A stretch of 64,000 nt of DNA from JAWVFM01 sp963739355 (lineage in GTDB: Bacteria > Actinomycetota > Thermoleophilia > Solirubrobacterales > 70-9), in assembly GCA_963739355.1 (NCBI GenBank), contig CAVUAD010000006.1, positions 124,001 to 188,000 of the forward strand. Direction: 5' to 3'. The position numbers and the translations under genes were made by a program. The notes beneath the pieces are model-generated. The model was not told where the DNA came from. It did no database searches and saw only the letters and a list, made by a program, of their open reading frames with translations. Positions 16,093-24,768 of this stretch are shown here, piece by piece (the stretch's first letter is position 1; the number at the start of each line of letters is the position of its first letter).

Positions 16093-17781
16093 CTACGACG
16101 CCGGCGCGGCCGGGTCGATGCCCTCGGCGGCGGCGTCCGTGAGCCAGCGCTCGGCCTCGTCTCCGACTCGTCCCGCGCTCCAGTCGAGCTCGCGGCCCAC
16201 GGCCTCCGCCACCGCCCGCACCTGCTCCGTCGTCCGCAGCGTCGTGGCCGCCACCAGGCCCAGGCGAGTGCGGCGCAGCAGGACATCGGAGACCGTCCGA
16301 GCCTGCTCCAGGCGCGCGGCGATGGCGGCCTCCGCGAGGAGGTCGGGCATGTCCGGGACGATCGGCCGGGCGAGCTCGGGGCGTTCCGCGGCGACCCGCA
16401 GGACGTTGCGGGCGGCGTGTCCGTAGCGGAAGGCGAGGAGCTTGCGCGTGTCGTCGGAGAGCGCTTCGCCGGCGAACCCGTCGGGCGGCGCCAGATCCGC
16501 GTCCTCGGCGATCATCCCCAGCGGGATCTCGGCGGTCCGGCAGGGAGCCTCGCGGCCGGCCCGCTCGACCATCCGGTCGACGACCTGCTTGGCCATCCGC
16601 CGCCAGGTGGTCAGCTTCCCGCCCGTGATCGTCAGGAGCCCGGAGGAGGTCTCATACAGCTCAGCCTTGCGGGAGATGTCCACCGACTTGCGGGGGTCAC
16701 CGGTGGAGATCAGGGGCCGCACGCCCGCGTACGCGCCGCTGACGTCGTCATGGCCGAGCTCGAGGCCGAAGAAGGAGTTGGCGGCCTCGAGCAGATAGCC
16801 GATGTCGTCGCCGGACGGCTTCACGTGGGCGATGTCGCCCTCGTAGTCGCGGTCCGTGGTGCCGATCAGCGTCCTTCCGCACCAGGGCAGGGCGAAGATC
16901 GTGCGGTCCTCGCCCGCGGGCAGGATGCAGGCCGCATCGCCGATCGGGAGCTTGTCCATCGACACCGTGACGTGCGTGCCGCGCGACGGCTTGATCCGCG
17001 GGACCTCCGCCTCCGCGTGGATCTCCTCGGGACGGATCCGGTCCGCCCAGACGCCGGTGGCGTTGACGACGTTGTCGGCGGCGACCCTGAACCGCTCGCC
17101 GGTCTCGGCCTCGACGCACTCCACGCCGGCCGCCCGGCCGCCCTCCTCGATCAGCTCGACGACCTCGGCGCCGTTCAGGGGCACGGCGCCGAAGCGCTCG
17201 GCCTCGCCCAGGACGGTGAGCACCAGGCGGGCGTCGTCGGTCTGGCAGTCGTAGAACATGTAGGCGCTGGACGGCTTGAGGGGCTCGAGCGCCGGGATGT
17301 GCTCGATCGCCTCGGCGGCGTCGATCGTCCGGTGGCGGTCAGGCGCCCAGAAGTCGGAGGCGGCCTGGCGCGACGCCCGGTCGCGGCGGGCCTGCCCGAC
17401 CCGAGTGGTGGCCATCACGTCGTAGAGGTTGAGCCCCATGCTGAGCATGCGGCTCGGGCGCTCCTCACCGAGGGTGGGCACCAGGAACGGTGTCGGGTAG
17501 ACGAGATGAGGGGCCAGCTGGACGAGGAGCTGGCGTTCCAGCAGCGCCTCGCGAACCAGGCCAAGGTCGAAGTTCTGCAGGTAGCGAAGCCCGCCGTGGA
17601 CCATCTTCGAGGATCTGCTCGAGGTCCCGCTGGCCCAGTCGCTGCGCTCGACGATGGCGACCGAGTAGCCCCGGGACGCGGCGTCGAGAGCAACGCCGAC
17701 CCCGGTGATCCCACCGCCGATGACGACGACGTCGAAGGTCTCCTCGCGGAGCGCCTTCAGGGCGTCTGCACGTGAGATCAC
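16093..17781 (-). CDS. glpD: FAD-dependent glycerol-3-phosphate dehydrogenase
   Basis: 562 residues. It oxidises sn-glycerol 3-phosphate to dihydroxyacetone phosphate and passes electrons to quinone at the membrane. The FAD site VVVIGGGITGVGVALDAA is at the N-terminus, followed by SSRSSKMVHGGLRYLQ, VNATGVWAD, and the TGGKLTTWRRMA block, all typical of GlpD; the C-terminal DAO_C domain is complete. The nitroreductase gene ends 7 bp upstream, so the two may be co-transcribed. No glpF or glpK is in the window. Confidence 0.94.
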   Translation of the reverse strand: MISRADALKALREETFDVVVIGGGITGVGVALDAASRGYSVAIVERSDWASGTSSRSSKMVHGGLRYLQNFDLGLVREALLERQLLVQLAPHLVYPTPFLVPTLGEERPSRMLSMGLNLYDVMATTRVGQARRDRASRQAASDFWAPDRHRTIDAAEAIEHIPALEPLKPSSAYMFYDCQTDDARLVLTVLGEAERFGAVPLNGAEVVELIEEGGRAAGVECVEAETGERFRVAADNVVNATGVWADRIRPEEIHAEAEVPRIKPSRGTHVTVSMDKLPIGDAACILPAGEDRTIFALPWCGRTLIGTTDRDYEGDIAHVKPSGDDIGYLLEAANSFFGLELGHDDVSGAYAGVRPLISTGDPRKSVDISRKAELYETSSGLLTITGGKLTTWRRMAKQVVDRMVERAGREAPCRTAEIPLGMIAEDADLAPPDGFAGEALSDDTRKLLAFRYGHAARNVLRVAAERPELARPIVPDMPDLLAEAAIAARLEQARTVSDVLLRRTRLGLVAATTLRTTEQVRAVAEAVGRELDWSAGRVGDEAERWLTDAAAEGIDPAAPAS

Positions 17782-17788
17782 TGGCCGT

Positions 17789-18298
17789 TCACTCCAGGTA
17801 GGTCACGAAGGACTCGGCGGGCTCGCGCTGCGGGGGCGGCTTCTCCTCGACCGCGGTTCCCAGATGGATCAGGCCGACGAAGCGCTCGGAGGCCGGCACG
17901 CCCACGGCCCGCAGGCCGGCCTCCGTGCGCAGCACCTCCGGCGTCCGCCAGTAGCCGGCCAGCCCGCGGGCGTGCGCCGCGAGCAGGACGATGAAGGCCG
18001 CGTTCGCGGTCGCAAGCAGGTCCTCCTCGTCCTGGACGGCGTCGTCTGAGCGGATCGCGGTGCAGACGACCAGCGTCGGCGCGCGATCGAGCTTGCGGGC
18101 GGCCTCGGGCCCGGCGGCCTCCTTCAGCCGCTCCAGCGCCCGCGGCCCGATGACCCGGAAGCGCCATGGGTTCGTCACGTGGTGGTTCGGCGCCCATCGC
18201 GCGAGGTCGAAGAGCTTCTCCAGGGACTCGCGGTCCACGGGCTCGGGGCGGAAGGCCTTGTGGGTGCGGCGGGTGCGCACCGCGGACTCGACGTCCAT
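17789..18298 (-). CDS. Nitroreductase-family FMN oxidoreductase
   Basis: 169 residues. The family N-terminus VRTRRTHKAFRPEPV holds the FMN phosphate-binding Arg residues; LARWAPNHHVTNPWRFRVIG and the C-terminal HLGTAVEEKPPPQRE are typical of the small YdjA-like group. It probably reduces nitro or quinone compounds with NAD(P)H. It is leaderless from TAGCGT at 18305-18310. It lies next to a B12-uptake operon, so BluB was considered, but it is too short and lacks BluB's characteristic blocks. Confidence 0.85.
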   Translation of the reverse strand: MDVESAVRTRRTHKAFRPEPVDRESLEKLFDLARWAPNHHVTNPWRFRVIGPRALERLKEAAGPEAARKLDRAPTLVVCTAIRSDDAVQDEEDLLATANAAFIVLLAAHARGLAGYWRTPEVLRTEAGLRAVGVPASERFVGLIHLGTAVEEKPPPQREPAESFVTYLE

Positions 18299-18304
18299 AC
18301 CGCA

Positions 18305-18310
18305 ACGCTA
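18305..18310 (-). promoter_or_regulatory. -10 box of a leaderless promoter for the nitroreductase gene
   Basis: TAGCGT (minus strand) ends 6 nt before the ATG at 18298, just past the end of the B12 operon. Confidence 0.55.
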
Positions 18311-18330
18311 CCGGGGCGCGGTTGGCGCGT

Positions 18331-20283
18331 TCAGGCGCGCCGCCGGCGCCGCCACCAGAAGCCCGCTGCCGCGAGCCCGGCGCCGGCCGCCGCTAGCGCG
18401 ATGTTGCGGGCGGTGTGCGAGGAGTTGCTCGTGGCGGCGGCGGGCGCCTGCCCATCCGCGGCCGGCGGCGCGTTCACGTTCGTGTCGGCGAACAGGCGGC
18501 GCTGACCCTCGGGCGCACCGCCGCCGCTCCCGTTGCCGCCGCCTGAGCCGCTCGCGGCATTGGCGGACGGCGCCGCCCCGCCGTGGTGCCCGTGGGCCGT
18601 CCCGTTCGTGCCGCCGCCTCCGGTGGCCGGCGCCGGGGAAGTCGAGGATCCCGTGGAGGTCGCCTGCGGCGGCGAGCTGCCGGTGGCGCCCCCGCCGCCC
18701 GAGTGGTGATGGTGCGAGGGCGAGCCTCCCGAGTGGCTGCCGTGGCGGGCCGGCGCGGCGCGGGGCACCGGCGCGAGGGGGAACGCCTTCCCCTGAGTGG
18801 CCAGCAGCGCCTGGCCGGTGACCCACACGGGGGTCTGGTCGCTCGACGCCGAGTAGCGGTAGTGACCGTCGGAGTCCTGCCGCGCCGCCAGGAACTCGAG
18901 GCCGCTGTGTCCGTGGCTCGACACCGCGCGCGGCGAGACGCCGGCCGCGATCAGCCCCTGGAGCGCCCAGGCGGTCGACTGGGAGTTCGAGACCCCGTTC
19001 CCGCCGAGCGGCCAGCCGCCGTCGGCTGTTTGGTTCGAGCGCAGGAAGGCGACGCCCCGGCCGAGAGCCTTTCCCCCGCCCCCGGCGGCGACGATGCCCT
19101 GCAAGGCCGCGCCGGTCGAGTCCGCGTCGCTGCCGATTCCGGGCTGGAACCCCCAGCCGCCGTCGCGCCCCTGGGCCCTCGCAAGCCACGACGCCGAGGG
19201 CGCGATCTTCGAGCGCGGCGCGCCGGCGCCCCGCAGCGCCATGATCCCGAACGCCGTGAGGTTGACCTGGTCCTGGAAGGCGCCGTCCTTCCCCCGGCGC
19301 GACATCAGCTCGGACGTTAGGTTCTCGCCACCGAAGCTCGCCGGGTTCACGCCGGCCCCCTCGAGCGCGAGGATCGTCCGCTCGAGGTCGCCCGTCGACT
19401 GCAGGCCGTCGACGTGGCCCCGGAGATAGTCGATCGGCGTCCTGCCTCTCAACCCGAGGTCCAGCGGGTTGCGGCCGGCACCCTCGAGGCCGAGCGCAGC
19501 CCAGCCGGTCATCGCCGGGCTCGAGGAGGACCCGGGCGAGACGCCGAAGCCACCGTCCGAGTTGCGCGCCGCCGCCAGCCACCCCGCGGCGCTCGATCCC
19601 GCCTGCGCCTGCGGGGGCGCGGATGACGCGACGGTCATGACGACGGCCAGAAGCGCCAGGGGCGCCGCGAGCTCCGGGCGCCAGGTGAACTCCGCGCGCT
19701 CGCGGTAGCGGACGATCATCCGCACCAGGGCCGGGCCCGCCGCCAGAGCCAGCGCGGCGTTGCCGAGGGCGTGGGCGATGTTGAACGGGACGCCGCGCGC
19801 GGCGATCGCCAGGTAGCGGTCGAGCGAGAGGTCGCCACCCGCCGTCGCCATCGCCGAGAAGTCGAGGAGGGCGCCGTACGCGAGGCCGGCCAGCGCCGCG
19901 GCGGCAGCAAGGCCGAAGCGGCCGAGACGGCGGTGCGTCAGCACCCCGAGCCAGGCGCCGGCAATGCCAACGAGCCCCCAGCCGGCCATCTCCCAGGGCG
20001 TCCACGGGCCCTGGCCGAGCCACATGTTGGAGACGAGCGCGCCGAGCGCGCCGACCGCAAACCCGGGCGCGGCGCCGAGGGCGAATCCCGTGAAGAGCAC
20101 GACGTCCGTGGTGGCCTGGACGTTCGGGATCGGCGCGAATACGAGCCTGCCGGCCACCGCCAGGGCGGCAAGCGCGGCGACCAACGCGACCATTCGCGCC
20201 GACGGCCGCGAGCGCTCGTACCAGACGAACCCGCCCGCGAGCACGCCCCCGAGGATGAGGTAGGCGGTGACCTCCCAGCTCAC
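18331..20283 (-). CDS. ECF S component fused to an alpha/alpha-toroid (transcobalamin-type) domain and anchored tail
   Basis: 650 residues in four parts. Residues 1-200 form a six-helix ECF S component of the cobalamin type (RLVFAPIPNVQATTD, LGQGPWTPWEMAGWGLVG). Residues 204-229 are one more TM segment ending APPQAQA. Residues 230-505 are five or more prenyltransferase/squalene-oxidase-like repeats (NSDGGFG, KDGAFQD, GRDGGWGFQ, ADGGWP, DSDGHYR), predicting an alpha6/alpha6 toroid; the DxDD acid motif of terpene cyclases is absent. Residues 510-620 are a His/Gly/Ser/Pro-rich spacer, followed by a final TM helix and an Arg5 tail. The toroid is the fold of the alpha domain of intrinsic factor and transcobalamin. 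It is the last gene of the B12-riboswitch operon; GTG overlaps the ecfA stop. Confidence 0.85.
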   Translation of the reverse strand: MSWEVTAYLILGGVLAGGFVWYERSRPSARMVALVAALAALAVAGRLVFAPIPNVQATTDVVLFTGFALGAAPGFAVGALGALVSNMWLGQGPWTPWEMAGWGLVGIAGAWLGVLTHRRLGRFGLAAAAALAGLAYGALLDFSAMATAGGDLSLDRYLAIAARGVPFNIAHALGNAALALAAGPALVRMIVRYRERAEFTWRPELAAPLALLAVVMTVASSAPPQAQAGSSAAGWLAAARNSDGGFGVSPGSSSSPAMTGWAALGLEGAGRNPLDLGLRGRTPIDYLRGHVDGLQSTGDLERTILALEGAGVNPASFGGENLTSELMSRRGKDGAFQDQVNLTAFGIMALRGAGAPRSKIAPSASWLARAQGRDGGWGFQPGIGSDADSTGAALQGIVAAGGGGKALGRGVAFLRSNQTADGGWPLGGNGVSNSQSTAWALQGLIAAGVSPRAVSSHGHSGLEFLAARQDSDGHYRYSASSDQTPVWVTGQALLATQGKAFPLAPVPRAAPARHGSHSGGSPSHHHHSGGGGATGSSPPQATSTGSSTSPAPATGGGGTNGTAHGHHGGAAPSANAASGSGGGNGSGGGAPEGQRRLFADTNVNAPPAADGQAPAAATSNSSHTARNIALAAAGAGLAAAGFWWRRRRRA

Positions 20284-21923
20284 GTCGGCGTGACCTCCAG
20301 CCGCGCACTGCCGATCAGCCGCGCCCCCGCCTCGGGAGAGATCGCGCCCGGCGCGCCGAGGATCCGGGCCACCTCCGTGGCGAAGTACCAGCCTCCCGAG
20401 AGGATCTCGTCCGGCGGTCCGTCGGCGATCACGGTGCCCTCGCCCAGCAGCACCACGCGAGTCGCGAACGCGGCAGCGAACTCCACGTCGTGCGTGGCCA
20501 CGAGCACTCCTCCCGATCGCGCCAGCTCCGTGATCCAGGTCCCCAGCTCGTCCTTGCGGGCACGGTCCATGCCGCGCGTGGGCTCGTCCAGGCAGACCAC
20601 CCCTGCCGACCCCTCCTCGCGGCCGGCCGTAACGAGCGCGAGGGCGAGCCGCTGGCGCTCGCCACCCGAGAGGTCGCGCGGGTCCGCGTCGCGCTTGTCC
20701 GCGAGACCGGCGCGCTCCAGCGCCACCGCGCCGGCCGCGCCCGGCAGCTCGTCGGCGACGCGCTCGCGGAGCAGGAGGTCGGCGGGGCTCTGCGGGAGAA
20801 GGGCACACCCAGCGGGCGCGTCAACGCGCCCGCGCACCGTCGGCACGAGCCCGGCGGCGGTGCGCATGAGCGTGCTCTTGCCCGCTCCGTTCCTCCCCAT
20901 GAGGGCGACGCGCTCGCCGGCGCGAATCCGGAGGTCGATGCCACGGAGCACGTCGCGCGGCGCCCCGCCGCCGTCGTCGAGCTCGACCCACGCGTCGCGG
21001 GCCTCGAGGACCGCCGGGGCCCTGTCCCGCCTGGAGATGGGCGGTGTCAGGCACCGCGACACGCGCTGCTCGCCGGAGCCTCCGGCATCGGGTGCCTGAC
21101 ACCGGCCGTCCAGGGCCTTGCGAGCGGCCTTGACGCCCGCCGGCAGCGGGCGCAGCCCCGCGAGGTCGAACAGCCGCGCGCCGGGCGTGGCGAGCGCCGG
21201 GTCCGCGGCCACGGCCCACTCGAGGAACGCTTGCGGGGGGCCGTCGAACGCGACGTGGCCGGCGGCCATCGCCACCACCCGGTCCGCCACGGCGAGGCAG
21301 CGCTCGAGGCGGTGCTCGGCGAGGACGACCGCCATCCCCCACTCCTCGTTGAGCCGCCGCAGGAGCCAGGTGAGCTCGTCGCCCGCCACGGGGTCGAGCT
21401 GCGAGGTCGGCTCGTCGAGCAGGATCAGCCGCGGCCGCAGCACCAGCGCCGCGGCGAGCGCCACCCGCTGCAGCTCGCCTCCGGAGAGCGAGTCGACGGC
21501 CCGGTCCAGGAGGTGCGGCATCGCGAGCGCGAGCGCCACCTCCTCCACCGCCCTTGCCCTGGCCGCCGCGGGCTCCCCGCGGATCTCGAGCGGCAGCTCG
21601 AGCTCCGCACGGACCGTCGTCGAGACCACCTGCGTCTCCGGGTCCTGCGCCACGAGCCCGACGGCACCCCCGAGCTCGGCCGGGCCGTGGTCGCGGGCGT
21701 CGAGGCCGGCGATCTCGGCCGCGCCGGCGATCTCGCCCCCGTGGTAGTGCGGAATGAGGCCGCAGCAGGCGCGGAGCAGCGAGGTCTTGCCCGAGCCCGA
21801 GCGGCCGGCGAGGACCACGAACTCGCCCGGCTCCACCTCGAGGTCGACTCCGTCCAGCGCGCGCGCCGTCGCCTCCGGATAGCGATAGGCGAGCGCCCTG
21901 ATCCGGACGAGGGGATCAGCCAT
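20280..21923 (-). CDS. ecfA: Energy-coupling factor ATPase, two ABC domains in one chain
   Basis: 547 residues. ABC domain 1 has Walker A GRSGSGKTS (about 40-48), signature LSGGELQR and Walker B LILLDEP. Domain 2 has Walker A GRNGAGKST (about 343-351), signature LSGGERQR and VVCLDEPTRGMD. It replaces separate EcfA1 and EcfA2. The linker (about residues 274-295) is encoded by a dispersed palindromic element inserted in frame (21043-21103). It overlaps ecfT by 8 bases and the S-component gene by 4. It drives the cobalamin transporter with EcfT. Confidence 0.94.
   Translation of the reverse strand: MADPLVRIRALAYRYPEATARALDGVDLEVEPGEFVVLAGRSGSGKTSLLRACCGLIPHYHGGEIAGAAEIAGLDARDHGPAELGGAVGLVAQDPETQVVSTTVRAELELPLEIRGEPAAARARAVEEVALALAMPHLLDRAVDSLSGGELQRVALAAALVLRPRLILLDEPTSQLDPVAGDELTWLLRRLNEEWGMAVVLAEHRLERCLAVADRVVAMAAGHVAFDGPPQAFLEWAVAADPALATPGARLFDLAGLRPLPAGVKAARKALDGRCQAPDAGGSGEQRVSRCLTPPISRRDRAPAVLEARDAWVELDDGGGAPRDVLRGIDLRIRAGERVALMGRNGAGKSTLMRTAAGLVPTVRGRVDAPAGCALLPQSPADLLLRERVADELPGAAGAVALERAGLADKRDADPRDLSGGERQRLALALVTAGREEGSAGVVCLDEPTRGMDRARKDELGTWITELARSGGVLVATHDVEFAAAFATRVVLLGEGTVIADGPPDEILSGGWYFATEVARILGAPGAISPEAGARLIGSARLEVTPT
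21043..21103. repeat. Palindromic REP/MITE-like element inside ecfA
   Basis: GGTGTCAGGCACC (21043-21055) and its exact reverse complement GGTGCCTGACACC (21091-21103) flank 35 bp that contain a nested GCCGGA/TCCGGC hairpin. The same arm pair occurs at 30925-30989. Within ecfA it adds about 20 codons to the linker between the two ABC domains without breaking the frame. Confidence 0.8.
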
Positions 21924-22818
21924 TGGAACGTCCAGCCCTTCGCGAGCGAAGCCGCGCGGCGGCAAACGGAGCCGCGGCCGCCAGCGGCAGCGCGGCGGCG
22001 GCGGCGAACGTCGCCGGCCCTGCGTCGAGGGTGATCGAGGGGTAGGCGTCGAAGCTCGCGACGCCGGCGAGACGGGCGCCGGCCGCGACGGCGACGATCG
22101 CGGCCGCGGCCGTGCAGAGCGCCGCGTCGTGGCGCGAGCGCCGGTGAGCCTCCGCCCTCGCCGGCGCCCCGGCGCCGTAGCCGCGCAGCTCGAGCGTCGC
22201 GGCCACGTCAACGGCGCGGTCGAGCGAGCCAGCCACGAGCCGCCGGGCAAGTACCGCGCGCCCGACGGGGGCGGCCGCCGGGCCGCGAAGGGCGGCCGCC
22301 TCGCCGAGACGTGCGTAGTCGCGCGCCGCGAGCGGCACCGTGCGGGCGATGAGCGTGGCCGTCAGCGCCGAGCGCCTGGCGAGCGGCCGCAGCAGCCGGA
22401 GGACGCGGTCCGGGTCGACCGCGCTCGCATGGACCGCGAATGCCATGCAGACGATCGCGATGCGCGCCGCCAGCACCGCCCCCTCCGCGAGCGCCTCCGC
22501 GCTCACGTCAACCGTGCCGAGCGGGGGCAGGACGATCCCGTGGACCAGGATCGTGTCGCCCCGCTGCGAGGTGAGGCCGTTGACGACGACGAGGATCACG
22601 GCCAGGCCGGCGGTCCAGCGCAGCGCGACTCCAAGCGCGCGCTGCGCTCCCCCGAGCCAGCCGATCGTCGCGACAGCAGCTGCCGACCCCGCGAGGACGA
22701 TCGGGTTCGAGGTGATGAGCGCGGCCGCCGCGGGCGCGGCGCAGAAGAGCGATGCGGCGAGCGCACCGCCGTCGCCGAGCGGTCCGGGACGGTGGCGGTA
22801 GGCGAGGGCTGGCCTCAT
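21916..22818 (-). CDS. ecfT: Energy-coupling factor transmembrane protein EcfT
   Basis: 300 residues with about six hydrophobic segments (VLAGSAAAVATIGWLGG, AVILVVVNGLTS, AARIAIVCMAFAVHAS, and a closing pair). The cytoplasmic coupling helix ends with AATLELRGYG, the Ala-x-x-x-x-Arg-Gly type motif that contacts the EcfA ATPases. It links the S component to the ATPase. It overlaps the DUF4430 lipoprotein gene by 4 bases and ecfA by 8. Confidence 0.9.
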   Translation of the reverse strand: MRPALAYRHRPGPLGDGGALAASLFCAAPAAAALITSNPIVLAGSAAAVATIGWLGGAQRALGVALRWTAGLAVILVVVNGLTSQRGDTILVHGIVLPPLGTVDVSAEALAEGAVLAARIAIVCMAFAVHASAVDPDRVLRLLRPLARRSALTATLIARTVPLAARDYARLGEAAALRGPAAAPVGRAVLARRLVAGSLDRAVDVAATLELRGYGAGAPARAEAHRRSRHDAALCTAAAAIVAVAAGARLAGVASFDAYPSITLDAGPATFAAAAALPLAAAAPFAAARLRSRRAGRSNG

Positions 22819-23741
22819 CCGGAGTCCTCGGCGCCCTGCACGGGGAGCGGCGTCTGCCGGTTCCCCGAGACGGCGATCGCATAGCGGTCACGCAGGGAGT
22901 CCTCGTCCACAAGGGCTGCCGCGGCGCGAACCCCCTGCGCGCCCGTGCCGGTGACGAGCCACGTCGGTGCGTCGTCGCCGAGGCGCACTGCCGCGACGAG
23001 GCCGGCATCGGCGCCCAACGAGTCGAGCGCGCGTCCCTGGACGTCCAGCGGGTGCAGGCGGTCAGCCCGATCGAAGCTCGCGAAGACGCCACTCGATGCC
23101 GGGCCGGCCTCGACCTGGGCGGCGGCCGGGTCGTCTCCGATCCTGTCCCAGGGCCCGACGAGCACGCGGGGCTCGCTGCCGCTATGCCCGGGGCCGGGCC
23201 GCACCGTCGCCTCGACTCCCTGGTCGCGCAGCTCGTTTGCGACGGTCTCGCACGGCCCTGGTGGCCCCGCGCAGCCAACGCGGGCAGACCCGCTTGCGGC
23301 AAAGGGCTGTGGGTACGACCCGACGACGGCGGGCACGCGCATCGCGTCGGTCCAGTCCCGGTAGTCCCACCAGATCCGGTCGCCGCCGTGGACCCGGACC
23401 TGGGTCGAGCCGACCGGCGACTCGATGCCGTTGACGTAGAAGAACCAGTCGGAGCGACGGGTTCCGTCGGTGGCGCCGGCCAGCCCGTCGATCGATTGGA
23501 CGAACCCGCCGCCGTAGCGGGTGGTGATGTCAGTGGTGCGGTCGAGCATGCGCAGCACGGTGTCGGACTCGCTCGGATCGTCCTCCGTCGCATCGGCGAC
23601 CGTCTGCTCGCCGTAGTCGCGCGTGACCGTCAGCGTCGCCGTCCCGGCCGAGGTCGAGCCCGCGCCGAGGCCGCAACCCGCGGTGGCGAGGGCGCCCGTG
23701 AGCACCGTCGCCACCGCGAGACTGCGAGAAGGCCTCGTCAA
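22815..23741 (-). CDS. DUF4430 lipoprotein, predicted cobalamin-binding surface protein
   Basis: 308 residues. A lipoprotein signal peptide ends in the lipobox TAGC (Cys at about residue 23). Residues 35-125 are a DUF4430 domain: TLTVTRDYGEQTV, then DWFFYVNGIESPVGSTQVRV, GGDRIWWDYRDW. DUF4430 is the beta domain found at the C-terminus of transcobalamin and intrinsic factor. A second alpha/beta region of about 150 residues (VLVGPWDRIGDDPAA, SGVFASFDRADRL) follows and is not assigned. The TTG start overlaps the previous stop. It likely presents B12 to the ECF transporter from the membrane surface. Confidence 0.85.
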   Translation of the reverse strand: MTRPSRSLAVATVLTGALATAGCGLGAGSTSAGTATLTVTRDYGEQTVADATEDDPSESDTVLRMLDRTTDITTRYGGGFVQSIDGLAGATDGTRRSDWFFYVNGIESPVGSTQVRVHGGDRIWWDYRDWTDAMRVPAVVGSYPQPFAASGSARVGCAGPPGPCETVANELRDQGVEATVRPGPGHSGSEPRVLVGPWDRIGDDPAAAQVEAGPASSGVFASFDRADRLHPLDVQGRALDSLGADAGLVAAVRLGDDAPTWLVTGTGAQGVRAAAALVDEDSLRDRYAIAVSGNRQTPLPVQGAEDSG

Positions 23742-24733
23742 CCCTTGACGACCTTCTCGCAGCTCGGCTTGACTTTGTCGTCGGAACGGGACCCCACGAC
23801 CTTGTCGTGGCCGGGACCGCAACGGACTTTGTCGGCGCCACCCTGGGAGACGTCGACCCTGTCGTCACCGCCCTCGGCGTTGATCGTGTCGTCGCCCCTG
23901 GTGCCGTGGATGTGGTCCGAGTGGGCGCTGCCGTAGATCCTGAGGCCGGGGGCCTTCGGGCAGTCGGCGGTGCTCTCCTCCACGCAGACCTTCTGCACCG
24001 CGGACGGGATGTCGTCTGTGCCGCCCGTCGCCGCGAGCTTCAGCGTTCCGGTCGAATGCGGGGCAAGCACTCTCGTGCGGCCGGCGGCGCCGGTCGGATC
24101 GCTTCCGTTGACCGTGACACCCTGGGCCGGGCTGGCAGTGCCATCGCTCGGCGCCAGGCGCATCACCCTGACCGGGAACGATTCGTCGGGCAAGGCGGCG
24201 GCGGGCGCCCTCAGAACGAGCTCGCTGGGGAAGTTCGACTCCCCCCCGGAGGTGAAGTACCAGAGGACCTCGTCGCCCGAGTGCACCGGGATCAGATCCG
24301 GCCCGGTGGAAGCGGCCACGCCATCGACCGCGCTGTACCAGTACGGCGCCGGGAAGCCGTAGGGAGCGGTCGTGCCGCCGATCGTGCACACGCCCATGCC
24401 GAAACCGTCGTCCACGAACGCGTCCGTGAGGCGAAGCGGGTGCAGGTCCTTGTCGTTGCCGGCGGCGTCGGCCAGCGAACCCAGGAGCGTGGAGCCCCCA
24501 ACCGTGTACCTCTTGTTGGAGCTCGGGCTGTCGGGCCCGAAGCACTTGGCCCTGGTGGTGGCCTGGACGTGGACCTTGCCCGTGTATTGGCGAAAGGACG
24601 CAAACGTCTTTCCGGCGCTGGTGAGAACCCGGACGTCCACGGGCTTGGTCGGCGCGGCCGAGGCGGCCGCGGGAACGATCAGGAGGGTCAGCGCCGCAAC
24701 GGCGCCGCAGGTGCGGAGAACGAGATTCGGCAT
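23738..24733 (-). CDS. Secreted DUF4430-like protein with RTX-like C-terminus
   Basis: 331 residues. Signal peptide (CGAVAALTLLIVPAAASA), then a DUF4430-like region with PYWYSAVDGVAASTGP and SGDEVLWYFTSGG, which match the VNG and GD-V-WY landmarks of the fold, and two Cys-containing loops. The last 75 residues (GTRGDDTINAEGGDDRVD, GPGHDKVVGSRSDDKV) look like haemolysin-type Ca-binding repeats. The ATG at 24733 is 10 bases from GAGGAAAGG; the GTG at 24742 is too close. It is the first gene behind the cobalamin riboswitch. Confidence 0.75.
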   Translation of the reverse strand: MPNLVLRTCGAVAALTLLIVPAAASAAPTKPVDVRVLTSAGKTFASFRQYTGKVHVQATTRAKCFGPDSPSSNKRYTVGGSTLLGSLADAAGNDKDLHPLRLTDAFVDDGFGMGVCTIGGTTAPYGFPAPYWYSAVDGVAASTGPDLIPVHSGDEVLWYFTSGGESNFPSELVLRAPAAALPDESFPVRVMRLAPSDGTASPAQGVTVNGSDPTGAAGRTRVLAPHSTGTLKLAATGGTDDIPSAVQKVCVEESTADCPKAPGLRIYGSAHSDHIHGTRGDDTINAEGGDDRVDVSQGGADKVRCGPGHDKVVGSRSDDKVKPSCEKVVKG

Positions 24734-24768
24734 GTCAGCCACCCTTTCCTCGAGGGATTGTCTTGGCT

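Noticed and set aside
16024..17775. Very long open frame antisense to glpD, and similar ones antisense to ahcY and araA
   Set aside because: Their codon positions follow the mirror of the real gene, they have no start signal and no family motif. They result from high GC content.
17789..18298. Nitroreductase as BluB, because it lies next to a B12 operon
   Set aside because: At 169 residues it is too short, lacks BluB blocks, and has its own promoter outside the riboswitch unit.
18331..20283. Toroid domain as a terpene cyclase or protein prenyltransferase
   Set aside because: No DxDD motif and no zinc ligands; it is fused to a transporter and under a cobalamin riboswitch.
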